NCBI GenBank assembly: GCA_022827025.1
Contig: JAJDTT010000033.1
Span: 1-33,769, forward strand
Direction: 5' to 3'
Length of the DNA: 33,769 bases
Origin: Acidobacteriota bacterium
GTDB taxonomy: Bacteria; Acidobacteriota; UBA6911; RPQK01; JAJDTT01
The translations under genes were made by a program, and so were the position numbers. Below the pieces are notes generated by a model. It saw only the letters and a program-made list of their open reading frames with translations. It searched no databases and was not told the origin of the DNA. This document shows, piece after piece, positions 6,783-15,098 of this stretch (positions within the stretch are counted from its first letter, which is position 1; each line of letters starts with the position of its first letter).

Positions 6783-9410
6783 ATGGATCCCGAAAGACTC
6801 GATATCAACCGTTGCGAGACAGCACGATGCGGAAGCGGACCGCTTTTCCTGGCGGGGCTCCTGCTGCTGTCGCTGTTCTCCATTCCACTGTCCGCGACTC
6901 CGCCGGAGTTGGAAGAGGACCAGGGGCTGACCGGCTTCGGGCTGGCGTTGCGGCGCCTCCCGGCCACGGGCTCACTTCTCTACATCACGGCCCATCCCGA
7001 CGACGAACACAACGCCGTCCTGGCCAAGTTGAGCCGGGGGCTCGGGATCCGGACCGCGCTTCTGAGCCTGACCCGGGGCGACGGCGGACAGAACGAGATC
7101 GGTCCCGAACTGTTCGAGGCCCTGGGAGTGCTCAGGACCCAGGAACTCCTGCGGGTGCACCGTTTCGACGGCGCCAGTCCATACTTCACACGGGCCTATG
7201 AGTTCGGTTACTCCTTCAGCGTTGAGGAGACCCTGGAGCGCTGGGGCGAGGAGGTTCTGCGGGACGTGGTCCGGGTGATCCGGGAGTTTCGGCCGGACGT
7301 GATCGTGACCCTCAACCCCCGCGGCGCCGGTGGCGGACAACATCACCAGGCGTCGGCTCGCCTGGCCGCCCGCGCCTTCCGGCAGGCATCGGATCCGGCT
7401 CGTTTCCCGGAGCAGATTGATGAGGGCCTGCGGACCTGGCGGACCTCGCGGCTGTTTCAAGCCCCGGGTGTGGGCTGGGCCTGGGGAGACGGACGTTCCG
7501 GTTCGGGCCGGACGGCCGCCATCGATGTGGGCGGCTACGATCCTCTCCTGGGAGAATCGTACGCCGAGTTTGGTGCCCGGGCCCGGAGCAGCCATCGCTG
7601 CCAGGGGATGAACATCCTGCCCGAGCCGGAATCGCGTACGGCTTACTTCCGCCTGGTCGAGGGCGATCCGGATCTGGGTGACGGAACCGGCTTCTTCGGC
7701 GGCCTCGAGATCTCATTGACGAGAGTCGCCCGGCATGATCGGGAGTTGACCGGCGGCCTGGAGAGGCTCCAACGGCTGATCCGGCAGATCCGGGGCGACT
7801 ACGCCGAGTCGCGACTGGATCAGGCGGCCGCAGGAGTCATGCAGGGCCTGGCGCTGGTCCGGGAATTGACGGCCCGAACCGGCGATGCCGAGGCTCGGTT
7901 TCTGCTTCGAGCCAAGGAGAAGGACTTTCTCGCGGCCGCCCGCCGGGGGCACTTCATCTACCTGGACGCGCTGGTCCGCCGTAGCCGGGACGGACGCGTC
8001 AATCCGGGCGAAGAAGTTTCGGTCCAGGTCCGTTTTTTGAGCCGTTCCGGGAATCCGGCGCGCCTGCGCTCGGTTCAGTTGTCGGGCGCTGGAGATTGGA
8101 ACGTCCGGAGCCTGGGAAGATCCGGTCCCATCAGCGAGTTCCGGGTCACGGTCCCGGCCGAAGCCGGCTACACGCAGCCGTACTGGTATCGGGCCGATTC
8201 GAAAAGCGACCTTTTTTCGGTCCGCGACGGATTCAGCGGCGTCGAGGCGGTGAGTCCACCCGCCCTGAAGGCCCAGGTTACGTATGTCTCGGACGATGTC
8301 GAAGCCAGCGCCGAGGTTCCCGTCCAGTACCGCTGGTTCGACCCGGTGATCGGCGGCGAGCGGCGGCGGGAACTCCAGGTGGTTCCGGAATTGACTCTCG
8401 GCCTGGAGCCGGAGGTCCGGATCTTCGTTCCGGGCGCCGCGCAAGGGAAGACCTTTCGCGTCCGGGTGGAGAACGAGCGTCCCGGGAGTCTCGATACGGT
8501 CGTGGAACTGCTGGCGCCGGACGGCTGGCGGGTGCAGCCCCGGACTCGGGACCTGTCGTTGCGGCGGGAGGGGGAGACCGCCACCGTCACCTTTGAAGTG
8601 GAGCCTCCGCAAGACCTCGAGCCGGGCAGCTTTCGTCTCGAGGCCCGGGCGAGGACGGTAGACAGGACCTACTCCCAGGGCTACCGGTCCATCGACTACC
8701 ACCACGTCGAGACCCGGCACCTCTATCGGCGAGCCCGTTCGCGGGTCCAGGCGTTCGACGTGCAGGTGGCCCCGGTCCGCGTCGGCTACGTGATGGGAGT
8801 CGGCGACCAGGTCCCGGCCGCCATCGAGGACCTGGGTTTGGATCTCACCTACCTGGACGCCCCGGATCTGGCCGAGAGCGACCTGTCCGGTTTCGACGTC
8901 ATCGTGACCGGGGTCCGGGCCTACCTGAACCGCGCCGACCTGAGATCCAACAACCACCGGCTCCTGGAATACGTGCGCCAGGGAGGCCATCTGCTGGTTC
9001 AATACAACAAGTACGAGTTCAACCGGGAGCAGTACGGCCCCTATCCGGCGCGCATTCACCGGCCCCATGACCGGGTCACCGACGAGACGTCGCCGGTACG
9101 GGTTCTGGAGCCGGATCATCCTGTCCTCAACTGGCCGAACGCCATCACGGATGCCGATTGGGAGGGATGGGTCCAGGAACGGGGTCTCTACTTCCTGGGC
9201 GAATGGGATCCCGCCTACCGGCCGCTGTTGGAGTTGCGGGACCCCTTCCCCAACAACCCCGATCCGAAACGGGGCGCCCTGGTCGTAGCCAGGTACGGCA
9301 AGGGCACTTACGTCTACACGGGCCTGGGATTCTTCCGGCAACTCCCCGCGGGCGTCCCGGGCGCCTTTCGCCTCTGGGCCAATCTGCTCTCCCTGGGCAA
9401 AGCACCGTAG
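6783..9410 (+). CDS. Secreted PIG-L family deacetylase with C-terminal beta and ThuA-like regions
   Basis: This 875-residue protein has an uncleaved-looking polar start, then a hydrophobic signal helix (about 20-37). The PIG-L (LmbE) zinc deacetylase domain follows, with the metal motif A-HPDDE (H71, D73, D74) and a second histidine pair in GGGQHHQAS (H187-H188). The family removes acetyl groups from N-acetylglucosamine-type substrates or cleaves related amides. The middle (about 390-640) looks like stacked beta-sandwich domains (VNPGEEVSVQVRF, FRVRVENERPGSLDTVVELLAPDGW). The end (about 650-870) has VIVTGVRAYLNR.......LLEYVRQGGHLLVQYNKYEF, reminiscent of ThuA or glutamine-amidotransferase-like folds. 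The combination fits extracellular processing of amino sugars. The start is ATG 6783; the ribosome site is weak. The stop codon TAG lies inside repeat B. Confidence 0.85.
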   Translation: MDPERLDINRCETARCGSGPLFLAGLLLLSLFSIPLSATPPELEEDQGLTGFGLALRRLPATGSLLYITAHPDDEHNAVLAKLSRGLGIRTALLSLTRGDGGQNEIGPELFEALGVLRTQELLRVHRFDGASPYFTRAYEFGYSFSVEETLERWGEEVLRDVVRVIREFRPDVIVTLNPRGAGGGQHHQASARLAARAFRQASDPARFPEQIDEGLRTWRTSRLFQAPGVGWAWGDGRSGSGRTAAIDVGGYDPLLGESYAEFGARARSSHRCQGMNILPEPESRTAYFRLVEGDPDLGDGTGFFGGLEISLTRVARHDRELTGGLERLQRLIRQIRGDYAESRLDQAAAGVMQGLALVRELTARTGDAEARFLLRAKEKDFLAAARRGHFIYLDALVRRSRDGRVNPGEEVSVQVRFLSRSGNPARLRSVQLSGAGDWNVRSLGRSGPISEFRVTVPAEAGYTQPYWYRADSKSDLFSVRDGFSGVEAVSPPALKAQVTYVSDDVEASAEVPVQYRWFDPVIGGERRRELQVVPELTLGLEPEVRIFVPGAAQGKTFRVRVENERPGSLDTVVELLAPDGWRVQPRTRDLSLRREGETATVTFEVEPPQDLEPGSFRLEARARTVDRTYSQGYRSIDYHHVETRHLYRRARSRVQAFDVQVAPVRVGYVMGVGDQVPAAIEDLGLDLTYLDAPDLAESDLSGFDVIVTGVRAYLNRADLRSNNHRLLEYVRQGGHLLVQYNKYEFNREQYGPYPARIHRPHDRVTDETSPVRVLEPDHPVLNWPNAITDADWEGWVQERGLYFLGEWDPAYRPLLELRDPFPNNPDPKRGALVVARYGKGTYVYTGLGFFRQLPAGVPGAFRLWANLLSLGKAP

Positions 9411-9458
9411 GTGCGGGAACGACCGGCGCCGGAGGGTGACCACGAGGGTCGCCCCTAC
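9407..9458. repeat. Palindromic dispersed repeat, locus B (short copy)
   Basis: This 52-base copy begins GTAGGTGCGGG and ends in the arm 9434-9458 (GGGTGACC, loop, GGTCGCCCCTAC). Read in reverse it matches the left arm at 29918-29942, including the preceding GG.CCGTAGGGG. The T-A-G of its left end (9408-9410) is the stop codon of the PIG-L gene. The ychF gene starts 37 bases later. Confidence 0.7.
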
Positions 9459-9495
9459 GGTCCTTCTTTTTCCCTTCAGTGGTTACAATGGACCG

Positions 9496-10596
9496 ATGCT
9501 CTCCCTCGGGATCGTCGGTCTGCCCAACGTGGGCAAGTCCACGCTCTTCAATGCACTGACGTCCGGAGCAGCCGGCGTTTCCAACTATCCCTTTGCCACC
9601 ATCGACCAGAACGTGGGCCAGGTGCCGGTCCCGGACCCCCGGCTTCGGGAGCTGGAGCGGCTGCTGGAGCCCGGCGAGTGCACTCCCTGCTTCGTTCAGT
9701 TCATCGACATTGCCGGTCTGGTCCGGGGTGCCAGCCGGGGCGAGGGACTGGGCAACCAGTTCCTCGGACATGTCCGGCAGGTGGACGCCCTCATCCACCT
9801 GGTCCGCTGCTTCCCGGACCCGGACATCGTCCACGTCCTGGATCAGGTGGACCCCGCCCGGGACGCGTCGGTGGTGGAGACGGAGCTGATGTTGGCCGAC
9901 CTGGAGGTCCTCGGCCGGGTCATCTCCAAGCAGCAGAACACCTGGAAGACCGATCCCCGGACACACGCCCGGGAGAAGGAGGAGTTTCTTCTTTTCCAGC
10001 AATGCTTGGAGAAGGGGGTTCCCCTCAGGTCGCTGGACCTGGACCCTCCGGCACAACGGCGCCTCAAAGGTCTGGGGCTGTTGACGGGCAAGCCCGTCGT
10101 CTACGTGGCCAACGTTGCCGAGGAGGACTATTCGCTCGGCGAGGACCACCCCTGCGTCCGGACGCTCGAGCAGGAGGTGGCCCGGTCCGGCCCTGCCTCG
10201 GTTCTGGTGGTCTCGGCATCCCTGGATCATGAACTTCATCAATTGGAGCCCGAGGACAGGGAGGAGTTCCTGAATGAACTGGACTTGCCGGCCCCGGGTC
10301 CGGAGCGCCTGATCAGGCGAGGGTTTCGACTTCTGGATCTGGTCACCTTCTACACCATCGCCCGGAACAAGCTCCGGGCCTGGGAGATTCCCCGGGGCAC
10401 GCCGGCCGTCCGGGCGGCCGGAAGGGTCCACACCGACATGGAACGGGGATTCATCCGTGCCCAGGTGGCTTCGGGTTTGGAGCTGTGCCGGACCGGGAGC
10501 TGGAAAGAGATGCACCAGAGGGGACGGGTCCGCACCGAGGGCCGGGAATACGAGATCCAGGACGGGGACGTCGTGGAGTTTCTCTTTACCCCGTAA
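9496..10596 (+). CDS. ychF: Ribosome-binding ATPase YchF (Obg-family)
   Basis: This 366-residue protein matches YchF in length. The P-loop is GLPNVGKST (residues 8-16), followed by switch-region FATIDQNVG, G3-like DIAGLVRGASRGEGLGNQFL and the family base-recognition motif NVAEED in place of the GTPase NKxD. That change underlies YchF's known preference for ATP over GTP. The C-terminus is the TGS domain ending REYEIQDGDVVEFLF. YchF binds ribosomes and modulates stress responses in other bacteria. The reading frame is open upstream through repeat B, but ATG 9496 gives the canonical MLSLGIVGLPNVGKS start, so it is preferred to ATG 9436. The ribosome site is weak. Confidence 0.95.
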   Translation: MLSLGIVGLPNVGKSTLFNALTSGAAGVSNYPFATIDQNVGQVPVPDPRLRELERLLEPGECTPCFVQFIDIAGLVRGASRGEGLGNQFLGHVRQVDALIHLVRCFPDPDIVHVLDQVDPARDASVVETELMLADLEVLGRVISKQQNTWKTDPRTHAREKEEFLLFQQCLEKGVPLRSLDLDPPAQRRLKGLGLLTGKPVVYVANVAEEDYSLGEDHPCVRTLEQEVARSGPASVLVVSASLDHELHQLEPEDREEFLNELDLPAPGPERLIRRGFRLLDLVTFYTIARNKLRAWEIPRGTPAVRAAGRVHTDMERGFIRAQVASGLELCRTGSWKEMHQRGRVRTEGREYEIQDGDVVEFLFTP

Positions 10597-10663
10597 CCTA
10601 CCGCGCCCGCTGCTGCCGCCGCCGGAGGCAGGAAAATGTCTGCCCAGGCATAATACCGGCGCC

Positions 10664-11899
10664 ATGCCAGACTCGGATGCCTCCCGGCCGGGCGTTTTCC
10701 TGAGGACCTTCCAGGCCTTCCGGTACCGTGACTACCGGTTGATGTGGACCGGGGCCTGCACCTCCGCCGTCGGGACCTGGATGCAGACGACGGCCCAGTC
10801 CTGGCTGGTCCTGACCCTGACCAACTCCCCCTTCTATCTGGGTCTGATCGGCTTCTTGGCCCAGATGCCCATCGTCTTGCTGTCTCTGCTGGGAGGAGCC
10901 GCCGCGGATCGGGTGGATCGGAGAAAGCTCCTGCTCTTTTCCACGTACACGCAGATGTTCTCCGCGTTCATCCTGACGCTTCTGGTCTTCGCCGGTGTGG
11001 TCCAGTTGTGGCATTTCCTGGTCCTGGTGACGGTGGTGGGGACGGCCCAGGCTTTCGGAGCTCCGGCCTTTGCGGCTCTGATGCCCGGCCTGGTGAAGCG
11101 CCGGGACATGGCCAACGCGGTTGCGTTGAATTCGATCCAATTCAATCTCGCTCTGGTGATCGGACCCGTCCTGGCCGGGTTGATCATGACCTCCTACGGC
11201 GCCGTCGCCTGCTTCGGCCTCAACAGCTTGTCCTTCGTGGCGGTGATCTGCAGCCTCTACCTGGTCAAGAGCAGTTGGCTTCCTGTTGCCCGAAAGGAAA
11301 CGGTCTGGGAGGGGATCCGGAACGGCCTCCGTTTCGTCCGCGTTCGCAAGTCGCTCTGGCAACTGAGCCTTCTGGGATTCGTCCTGACCTTCAGCGCCCT
11401 TCCCATGACGATGCTCCTGCCGGTCTATGCCCGGGACATCTACGGCCTGGGTCCCGAGGGATACGCCGGGATGATGACCTGTTCGGGGGTCGGAGCGGTG
11501 GTGGGGGCCCTGATCTCGGCCAACCTGGGATGGATGAGCCACCGCGGCCGGTTCAGCATCCAGGTCCAGGTCGTCCTGGCCCTGCTGCTGGCCCTGTTCG
11601 CCGTCTCCACGAACCTCTACATCGGGCTGTTGCTCCTCTTCCTGTGCCGGGTCTGCCTGATGGTGCTGTTTGCCTCCGTCATGTCGCTGGTCCAGGAAGG
11701 CACCACCGAAGAGATGCGGGGACGGGTCGTGAGCATCTTCAACCTGGCCATGAGGGGGGGCATGCCGCTGGGCAACCTGGTGGCCGGATTCCTGGCCTCC
11801 CGCATTTCCGCGCCCTTTGCCCTGCTGGTGGGCAGCGCACTAATGGGAGGCGTTGCCCTCTATTGCCTCTTCCTCCGGGTCCGGGTCACACGGCTGTAG
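10664..11899 (+). CDS. MFS transporter, EntS/DHA3-like exporter
   Basis: This 411-residue protein has about 11-12 hydrophobic helices across its length. The loop between helices 2 and 3 carries GGAAADRVDRRKLL, the major-facilitator A-motif. The start FRTFQAFRYRDYRLMWTGACTSAVGTWMQTTAQSWLVL is typical of the MFS_3 (EntS, enterobactin exporter) group, which is usually proton-driven export of siderophores, drugs or other small molecules. The cargo here is unknown. The frame is open upstream, but ATG 10664 starts the recognisable family sequence and avoids overlap with ychF, 67 bases before. No regulator or partner gene is next to it. Confidence 0.88.
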   Translation: MPDSDASRPGVFLRTFQAFRYRDYRLMWTGACTSAVGTWMQTTAQSWLVLTLTNSPFYLGLIGFLAQMPIVLLSLLGGAAADRVDRRKLLLFSTYTQMFSAFILTLLVFAGVVQLWHFLVLVTVVGTAQAFGAPAFAALMPGLVKRRDMANAVALNSIQFNLALVIGPVLAGLIMTSYGAVACFGLNSLSFVAVICSLYLVKSSWLPVARKETVWEGIRNGLRFVRVRKSLWQLSLLGFVLTFSALPMTMLLPVYARDIYGLGPEGYAGMMTCSGVGAVVGALISANLGWMSHRGRFSIQVQVVLALLLALFAVSTNLYIGLLLLFLCRVCLMVLFASVMSLVQEGTTEEMRGRVVSIFNLAMRGGMPLGNLVAGFLASRISAPFALLVGSALMGGVALYCLFLRVRVTRL

Positions 11900-11949
11900 T
11901 GGCTCGAGGCTTCCCAATATCGCCTGTTTGCCAAACCGAATTCACTGGA

Positions 11950-12366
11950 TCAACGTTGGCGGAGTCGCACCAGAGCTTCACGGGCAGTCACCACGGGGAT
12001 GCCTTCAACTTCCTGGAGTGCGAGCATATGTTTCTTGTCGCCGGAAACGATCAGGTCGACCCGGCCGGCGATTGCTGCGGCCAGAATCGGGTTGTCCTTG
12101 GGGTCGGGGGACAGTTCCACACCCGGCGGGTCTTCGAGGATCAAGGATCGGGTACCGATATTCTCGACGATGGCTGATGCTTCATCTGCGTCGAGAAACT
12201 TCTGAAGCCGGGGTCGTGCCAAGACGTCGGACAAATCGGCCAGTTGCGCCGCGGATGTCACCAGTTCCAACTCGCCACGCAACCAAGCCCGGTACAGCCT
12301 GTCCGGCGGGGTTCCCTTCGTGATCAGAGCTCCGATCAGGATGTTCGTATCAAGAATGACCCGCAC
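11950..12366 (-). CDS. PIN-domain ribonuclease toxin (VapC-like)
   Basis: This 138-residue PIN protein starts MRVILDTNILIGAL with the first metal-binding aspartate at D6. Later acidic residues sit in SPDPKDNPILAAAIAG and DLIVSGDKKHML, the standard PIN layout for Mg-dependent RNA cleavage. It is of the COG1569-like type often annotated as a putative toxin. Its start overlaps the upstream antitoxin gene by 17 bases, a sign of translational coupling. Known relatives cut tRNA or rRNA when freed from the antitoxin; the target here is not visible. Confidence 0.85.
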   Translation of the reverse strand: MRVILDTNILIGALITKGTPPDRLYRAWLRGELELVTSAAQLADLSDVLARPRLQKFLDADEASAIVENIGTRSLILEDPPGVELSPDPKDNPILAAAIAGRVDLIVSGDKKHMLALQEVEGIPVVTAREALVRLRQR

Positions 12367-12586
12367 GCGCGGCGTTCAGCTCTTCGTCGATCAGTTCGAG
12401 GATTTCTCGTTGGTTGTAACGCGCATTGCGGTCCTTGACCTGGGCAACGGTCAGGTCGAAAATCCGGCGCCGCACGGCTTCATCGACAAAACGGGATAGG
12501 TCCCCTTTCCTGCCCCCATTGCGGGCAAGGTACATGCGGAGTGCCCGGTCGGTTTCTTCCGGGATGGAAAGACTCCATCTGATCAT
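12350..12586 (-). CDS. Ribbon-helix-helix type antitoxin
   Basis: This 78-residue protein begins MIRWSLSIPEETDRALRMYLA, a beta strand and helix like those of CopG/Arc-type ribbon-helix-helix DNA-binding proteins. GGRKGDLSRFVDEAVRRRIFDLTV supplies the second helix. The C-terminal tail (ARYNQREILELIDEEL) would hold the toxin. It precedes and overlaps the PIN gene, the usual antitoxin-first order. Such proteins repress their own promoter, and an AT-rich palindrome lies just upstream at 12610-12621. No good Shine-Dalgarno sequence is seen before ATG 12586. Confidence 0.75.
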   Translation of the reverse strand: MIRWSLSIPEETDRALRMYLARNGGRKGDLSRFVDEAVRRRIFDLTVAQVKDRNARYNQREILELIDEELNAARAGHS

Positions 12587-12609
12587 GGGTCAAGTTCTAC
12601 GCATAAGCA

Positions 12610-12657
12610 CATAAATATTTATACGCACATCCTACCACGCATCCGCGCGTAACGTCA
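12610..12657 (-). promoter_or_regulatory. Promoter and palindromic operator of the toxin-antitoxin operon
   Basis: On the minus strand there is TTGACG (12652-12657) and TAGGAT (12628-12633) with an 18-base spacer, fair -35 and -10 boxes. Just downstream is the perfect 12-base palindrome ATAAATATTTAT (12610-12621). It extends outward to GC ends as a 20-base imperfect palindrome with 16 of 20 positions symmetric. This is a good site for a ribbon-helix-helix dimer pair, and the surroundings are clearly more AT-rich than the rest of the window. Confidence 0.5.
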
Positions 12658-12799
12658 AAATCGCAACAGCACCGCACTTCTCGCTTCCCGATCAGGAAGG
12701 CTGGTCACGTCGGTCCTGCCAAGGAACTTCTCGTTACTCCCTTCTCGTCTTCCTGTCGTAGTAGACTGAGCCGGAACTCTTTCAAGGCCGGGAGTCGTC

Positions 12800-13888
12800 A
12801 TGAAGAACGCATCACACTGGATGACCTGTCGGGTTGGGGTCCTTCTGAATCTGGCTGTCATGGTGTCGGTCGGGTGCATGGCGGCATCGATGTTGGCCCA
12901 GCCGGCCAAGGGCCGTGTGCTGGCCCGGGTCAACGGCGTGGAGGTCTTGGAGGACGAAGTCCGCCAGGCGGCGGCTCCGGAGTTGAAGAATCTTCGCCTG
13001 ACCCGTCTCCAGTACGAGGCGAAGCACAAGGAGAAGGTCCACGGAGCGGTCGAGTCGAATCTGGATCGGCTGGTGGGCCTGAAACTGGTGGAGCAGGAGG
13101 CGGAGCGGCGTTCGCTCCCGGTCCAGGAACTGCTGCGGCTGGAGGTCGGCGCCGGCCTGAAGAAGCCGACCGATCAGGAGGTGGCCAGTTTCTACCAGAG
13201 CAACCGGAAGAAGCTGAAGAAGTCCCTGGAGGAGATGTCCGGAGAGATTCGGAGATACCTGAGCCGGCAGCAGTACCAGAAGCGCTATCAAGCCTATGTG
13301 GATCGTCTCAAGTCAGCGAGCCGGGTCGAGTTGTACCTGGAGCCGAACCGGGTGGAGATCCGGACGCTGAGCAGTCCGTCTCTGGGACCGGTGGATGCAC
13401 CGGTCACGCTGGTGGAGTTTTCCGACTTCCAGTGCCCCTACTGCGCGCGTCTCGCCCCCGTCGTGAAAAAGATTGCCGGTGAATATCCTGACCGGGTCCG
13501 GGTCGTCTTCCGGCAGTTTCCGTTGAGGAGCATCCATCCCCACGCCCAGAAGGCGGCGGAGGCTTCCCTTTGCGCCTTCGATCAGGGCCGTTTCTGGGAG
13601 ATGCACGACGCCCTTTTCGGAGACATCAAGAAGTTGGGGCCCAAGGACCTGACGGACCGGGCCAAGAAACTGAACCTGGACCCGGAGGCATTCGGCCGGT
13701 GCCTGGAGTCCGGCAAGTATGCGGCGACCGTCCAGCAGGATCTGGAGGACGGCATGGTGGCCGGGGTTTCCGGGACGCCGGCGGTCTTCATCAATGGCCG
13801 TACCCTGAAGGGGTCCAAACCCTACGAAGGGATGAAGAAGGTGATTGAGGAGGAGTTGCAGAGGGCGGGGAGCCGACACGCCAGATGA
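12800..13888 (+). CDS. Exported chaperone-DsbA fusion: SurA-like N-domain plus thioredoxin-fold oxidoreductase
   Basis: This 362-residue protein has an N-terminal signal segment (about 10-33; the cysteine at VSVGC is not in a good lipobox). Residues about 38-165 (VLARVNGVEVLEDEVRQ, LDRLVGLKLVEQEAERRSLP) resemble the SurA/PpiC N-terminal helical chaperone domain. Residues about 195-355 form a DsbA/Thioredoxin_4 domain with active site C212-P-Y-C215 in FSDFQCPYCARLAP and the cis-proline loop VSGTPAVFING. It should oxidise, reduce or isomerise thiols of exported proteins. The stop overlaps the next gene's start by ATGA, so both are probably made together. GGGAG before ATG 12800 supports the start. 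Confidence 0.85.
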   Translation: MKNASHWMTCRVGVLLNLAVMVSVGCMAASMLAQPAKGRVLARVNGVEVLEDEVRQAAAPELKNLRLTRLQYEAKHKEKVHGAVESNLDRLVGLKLVEQEAERRSLPVQELLRLEVGAGLKKPTDQEVASFYQSNRKKLKKSLEEMSGEIRRYLSRQQYQKRYQAYVDRLKSASRVELYLEPNRVEIRTLSSPSLGPVDAPVTLVEFSDFQCPYCARLAPVVKKIAGEYPDRVRVVFRQFPLRSIHPHAQKAAEASLCAFDQGRFWEMHDALFGDIKKLGPKDLTDRAKKLNLDPEAFGRCLESGKYAATVQQDLEDGMVAGVSGTPAVFINGRTLKGSKPYEGMKKVIEEELQRAGSRHAR

Positions 13889-15000
13889 CGACTCCCGGGC
13901 CGGGGCCGCACCGGCGGATTTCGCTGCGGCTCAGTGCGATGCTCACGGGGTCGAGCCGGTGGGGCTGCCTTGCCTTGCTGCTCTTTTCCGCATCTCAGCT
14001 TCACGCCCACCAGGATTCGATCGGTTATTGGACGATTCGGGTGGAGCCGCCGCAAGTGCGGTCCACGATTCGCATTTCCATCCTGGATCTGAACTTTCTT
14101 CCCGAGTTGGATGCCAACAGCGACGGTGTCCTGGAGTATCAGGAAGTCTCGGCCCGGAGACAGGACATCCAGTCTCGACTCGTGGAGCACTTCCTGATTC
14201 GGAGCGGAGACCGCACTTCGGAGACCCGCGTTGAGGGATTCCGGATCCTGGACTCCGGGGAGCTGGAGTTGTCCCTGAACCACCTGTTTCATCAGCCGCC
14301 GGGCGAACTCCAGTTGGAATCCACCTTTCACAAGCTCACCGACGACCGTCACCGGACCTTTTGTCAAGTCGACATGGACGGAGCGTTGACCCAATACGTC
14401 CTGGACGTGAACCGCCCGGTGGAGAGGATCGAGGTGTTGACGGGGTGGTCCGGTCTCGCCCGCCGCGCGGGCCGTTTCCTGGTGCTGGGCGTGGAGCACA
14501 TCCTCACCGGCTACGATCATCTGGCCTTTCTCCTGGGCCTGATCATCCTGGGCGGGGCCCTGAAGTCGCTGGTCGGCATCGTCTCCTCCTTCACGGTGGC
14601 CCACAGCCTGACGCTGGTCCTGGCCACTCTGGACCTGGTCATCCTGCCCACCCGGTTCGTGGAAGCGGCCATCGCGCTGAGCATCTGCTATGTGGCGCTG
14701 GAGAACATGTTCGTGAGAGAGGTGCGGTACCGCTGGGTCATCACCTTCTTCTTCGGGCTGATTCACGGATTCGGGTTTTCCAACGTGCTGCGGGAGATGC
14801 AGCTTCCCAAGCCGGGGCTGGCCGTCTCCCTTCTCTCCTTCAACCTGGGCGTCGAGGTGGGACAACTGGCGATACTTCTCCTTCTTTTTCCCGCGGTCCT
14901 CTACCTGAGCCGGCGGCGCTGGCACTCCGTCGCCATCAATCTGGCCTCCGCCCTGATGCTGGGTCTGGGGGGCTTCTGGTTCGTGCAGCGGGTCATCTGA
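13885..15000 (+). CDS. HupE/UreJ-type membrane protein with EF-hand loop
   Basis: This 371-residue protein has a signal region (about 27-41, ending SQLHA/HQ) and a soluble domain (about 42-195). The C-terminal half then has about six or seven membrane helices, beginning with LGVEHILTGYDHLAFLLGLI, the hallmark of the HupE/UreJ_2 family. Further family features are HSLTLVLATL and FFFGLIHGFGFSNVL. HupE/UreJ relatives are linked to nickel or other metal handling; this subgroup is uncharacterised. Residues 76-87 (DANSDGVLEYQE) form a complete canonical EF-hand calcium loop in the exported domain. The ATGA overlap with the DsbA gene implies coupled translation. A later Met at residue 19 is a possible alternative start. 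Confidence 0.82.
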   Translation: MTTPGPGPHRRISLRLSAMLTGSSRWGCLALLLFSASQLHAHQDSIGYWTIRVEPPQVRSTIRISILDLNFLPELDANSDGVLEYQEVSARRQDIQSRLVEHFLIRSGDRTSETRVEGFRILDSGELELSLNHLFHQPPGELQLESTFHKLTDDRHRTFCQVDMDGALTQYVLDVNRPVERIEVLTGWSGLARRAGRFLVLGVEHILTGYDHLAFLLGLIILGGALKSLVGIVSSFTVAHSLTLVLATLDLVILPTRFVEAAIALSICYVALENMFVREVRYRWVITFFFGLIHGFGFSNVLREMQLPKPGLAVSLLSFNLGVEVGQLAILLLLFPAVLYLSRRRWHSVAINLASALMLGLGGFWFVQRVI

Positions 15001-15025
15001 AGACACGCTGAGGATTCCCCCGAAA

Positions 15026-15055
15026 TTGACCTGAAAGGATCAATCCTGCTACTGT
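15026..15055 (+). promoter_or_regulatory. Possible leuA promoter
   Basis: TTGACC (15026-15031) and TACTGT (15050-15055) are separated by 18 bases and lie 43 bases before the leuA start. The -35 is good and the -10 is weak. I see no T-box, leucine-rich leader peptide or attenuator in the short leader. Confidence 0.35.
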
Positions 15056-15098
15056 TTAAGGCTATTTTTCGGTTGAGTCCAACTCTGGGGAGGGGCCC

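Noticed and set aside
9436-9495. Longer start for ychF
   Set aside because: The extra 20 residues would be encoded by repeat B and its flank, and no YchF has such an extension before MLSLGIVGLPNVGKS.
15001-15098. Leucine attenuator or T-box before leuA
   Set aside because: The leader is only about 43 bases after the proposed promoter, with no leucine-codon run, specifier loop or paired terminator stems.
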